Assembly (NCBI GenBank): GCA_029880625.1
Contig: JAOUOA010000133.1
Coordinates: forward strand, 1 to 7,052
Direction of reading: 5' to 3'
From: Spirochaetia bacterium
GTDB lineage: Bacteria > Spirochaetota > Leptospiria > Leptospirales > Leptonemataceae
Length of the DNA: 7,052 nt
Part shown: one piece after another, positions 6,477 through 7,052 of the stretch
Layout: each line of letters begins with the position of its first letter
Numbering within the stretch: the stretch's first letter is position 1
The notes under the pieces: model-generated
Seen by the model: only the letters and a program-made list of their open reading frames with translations
Databases searched by the model: none
Told to the model about the DNA's origin: nothing
Made by a program: the position numbers and the translations under genes

Positions 6477-6875
6477 ATGATGATTGGGAAAATTACATCT
6501 GCCGAAGATTTACAGGATGTTGGACTCTATCTGCAGGGACTTTTGCTGATTATGGCCGTTGATGACCATATTCATGAAAGACAAAAATCAAGAATTCATC
6601 AATTTGCAATGGATATTGGTTTCGATAAGAAATATATTGATAATACAATTCAGACAATACTTGAAAATAAGCATATTGCAAGAATCCCAGGCAAATTTCA
6701 TTCCAAATCAACAGCAATTTCATTTTTACTTGAAGCTGCAGAAATTGCTGTCTGTGACGGAGATCTTCATCCCAATGAAAAAAAGTGGCTTCTGGATGCT
6801 GCAAAAATTAATGATATAAATCCCGAGGTCATTATGGAAATCATTGACTCTGTACCTCTTATTGAACTTGAATAA
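6477..6875 (+). CDS. TerB-like acidic helical protein
   Basis: This is a 132-aa soluble protein predicted to be all-helical, from the ATG at 6477 (tandem ATG at 6480). The frame is open back to a TTG at 6429, which would add 16 residues (MIFSLQICQFIIYGKS) unlike the family; an in-frame TGA lies just before it. Two related halves each carry the acidic turn typical of TerB-fold proteins: DDHIHERQ (29-36) after the helix LYLQGLLLIMAV, and CDGDLHPNEKKWL (93-105) after LLEAAEIAV. In TerB these D-x-x-x-x-E clusters line a metal-binding surface. TerB domains occur in tellurite-resistance clusters but also in many stand-alone stress or membrane-associated proteins. No ter genes are visible here, so a tellurite role should not be assumed. 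The Shine-Dalgarno is weak (ATGGTAAA). It follows a gap of about 350 bp after the transporter and is probably a separate transcription unit. Confidence 0.75.
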   Translation: MMIGKITSAEDLQDVGLYLQGLLLIMAVDDHIHERQKSRIHQFAMDIGFDKKYIDNTIQTILENKHIARIPGKFHSKSTAISFLLEAAEIAVCDGDLHPNEKKWLLDAAKINDINPEVIMEIIDSVPLIELE

Positions 6876-7052
6876 AGTTCTATATCTGAATACAATGATT
6901 CGTATAATTAATGCTTTTTAATTAAAATTTTGTATGCTTAAATGAATTTCAATTTGTTTTTGAAAATATTTTTTATCCCGGTTGTATACTATATCTAAAA
7001 AAGTATTGTTAATAATATTTATAACATCCAACAGCTGTCAGGACATTCAATA
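6876..7052. other. Non-coding right end, with a weak hairpin and possible promoter
   Basis: A 7-bp A/T-only hairpin (TAATTAA 6905-6911, TTAATTA 6918-6924) lies 30 bp after the TerB-like stop and may be a weak terminator. Further on, TTGAAA (6960-6965) and TATACT (6985-6990) are 19 bp apart and could be a promoter reading rightward to a gene outside the window. No coding frame is evident on either strand. Confidence 0.35.

Noticed and set aside
6550..6819. Overlapping frames on both strands inside the TerB-like gene
   Set aside because: The TerB frame has the acidic motifs and helical periodicity. The other frames are low-complexity translations of the same AT-rich DNA.
1..7052. CRISPR array, tRNA, rRNA, insertion sequence or defence island
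   Set aside because: No regularly spaced repeats, cloverleaf-like sequences, transposase motifs or terminal inverted repeats were found on reading both strands.

Overview
The window is AT-rich (about one third G+C by eye), with ordinary bacterial gene structure, and is dominated by signal transduction genes. The mix is a response-regulator diguanylate cyclase, a 7TMR-DISM sensor kinase, a LuxR-type regulator and a DASS transporter. It suggests a low-G+C, Gram-negative-type free-living bacterium. A spirochaete (Leptospira-like or Spirochaeta-like) is a reasonable guess from the 7TMR-DISM kinase and the style of the REC-GGDEF protein, but no taxonomic marker is present and this stays a weak inference.

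Layout: (1) positions 1-817, minus strand, hold the first 272 codons of a receiver-GGDEF protein that runs off the left edge. (2) A 253-bp spacer separates it from a divergent 138-aa protein at 1071-1487 (+), which resembles a shortened Uma2/DUF820 nuclease-fold protein. (3) Converging on that gene is a NarL/LuxR-type response regulator (1657-2298, -). (4) Head-to-head with the regulator, a large hybrid-architecture sensor kinase (start probably 2427, end 4739, +) has a signal peptide, an extracytoplasmic 7TMR-DISMED2-like domain, seven membrane helices, a GAF-like linker and a complete HisKA/HATPase core. (5) Only 28 bp downstream, with a strong ribosome binding site, lies a SLC13/DASS sodium-coupled anion transporter (4768-6123). 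Its stop codon begins a near-perfect 19-bp stem-loop. (6) A roughly 350-bp region without a recognisable gene carries a second hairpin. (7) A TerB-fold acidic protein follows (about 6477-6875, +). The last 177 bp appear non-coding and may carry a promoter for a gene beyond the window.

The most coherent functional unit is the regulator / sensor kinase / transporter cluster. The kinase and transporter look co-transcribed, and the regulator is divergently transcribed from the same short intergenic region. The simplest model is that the kinase senses an external ligand, probably a carboxylate or sugar-like molecule, and signals through the LuxR-type regulator, with uptake by the DASS carrier as one output. 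I did not find CRISPR arrays, tRNA or rRNA genes, insertion sequences, toxin-antitoxin pairs or any clearly undescribed system.
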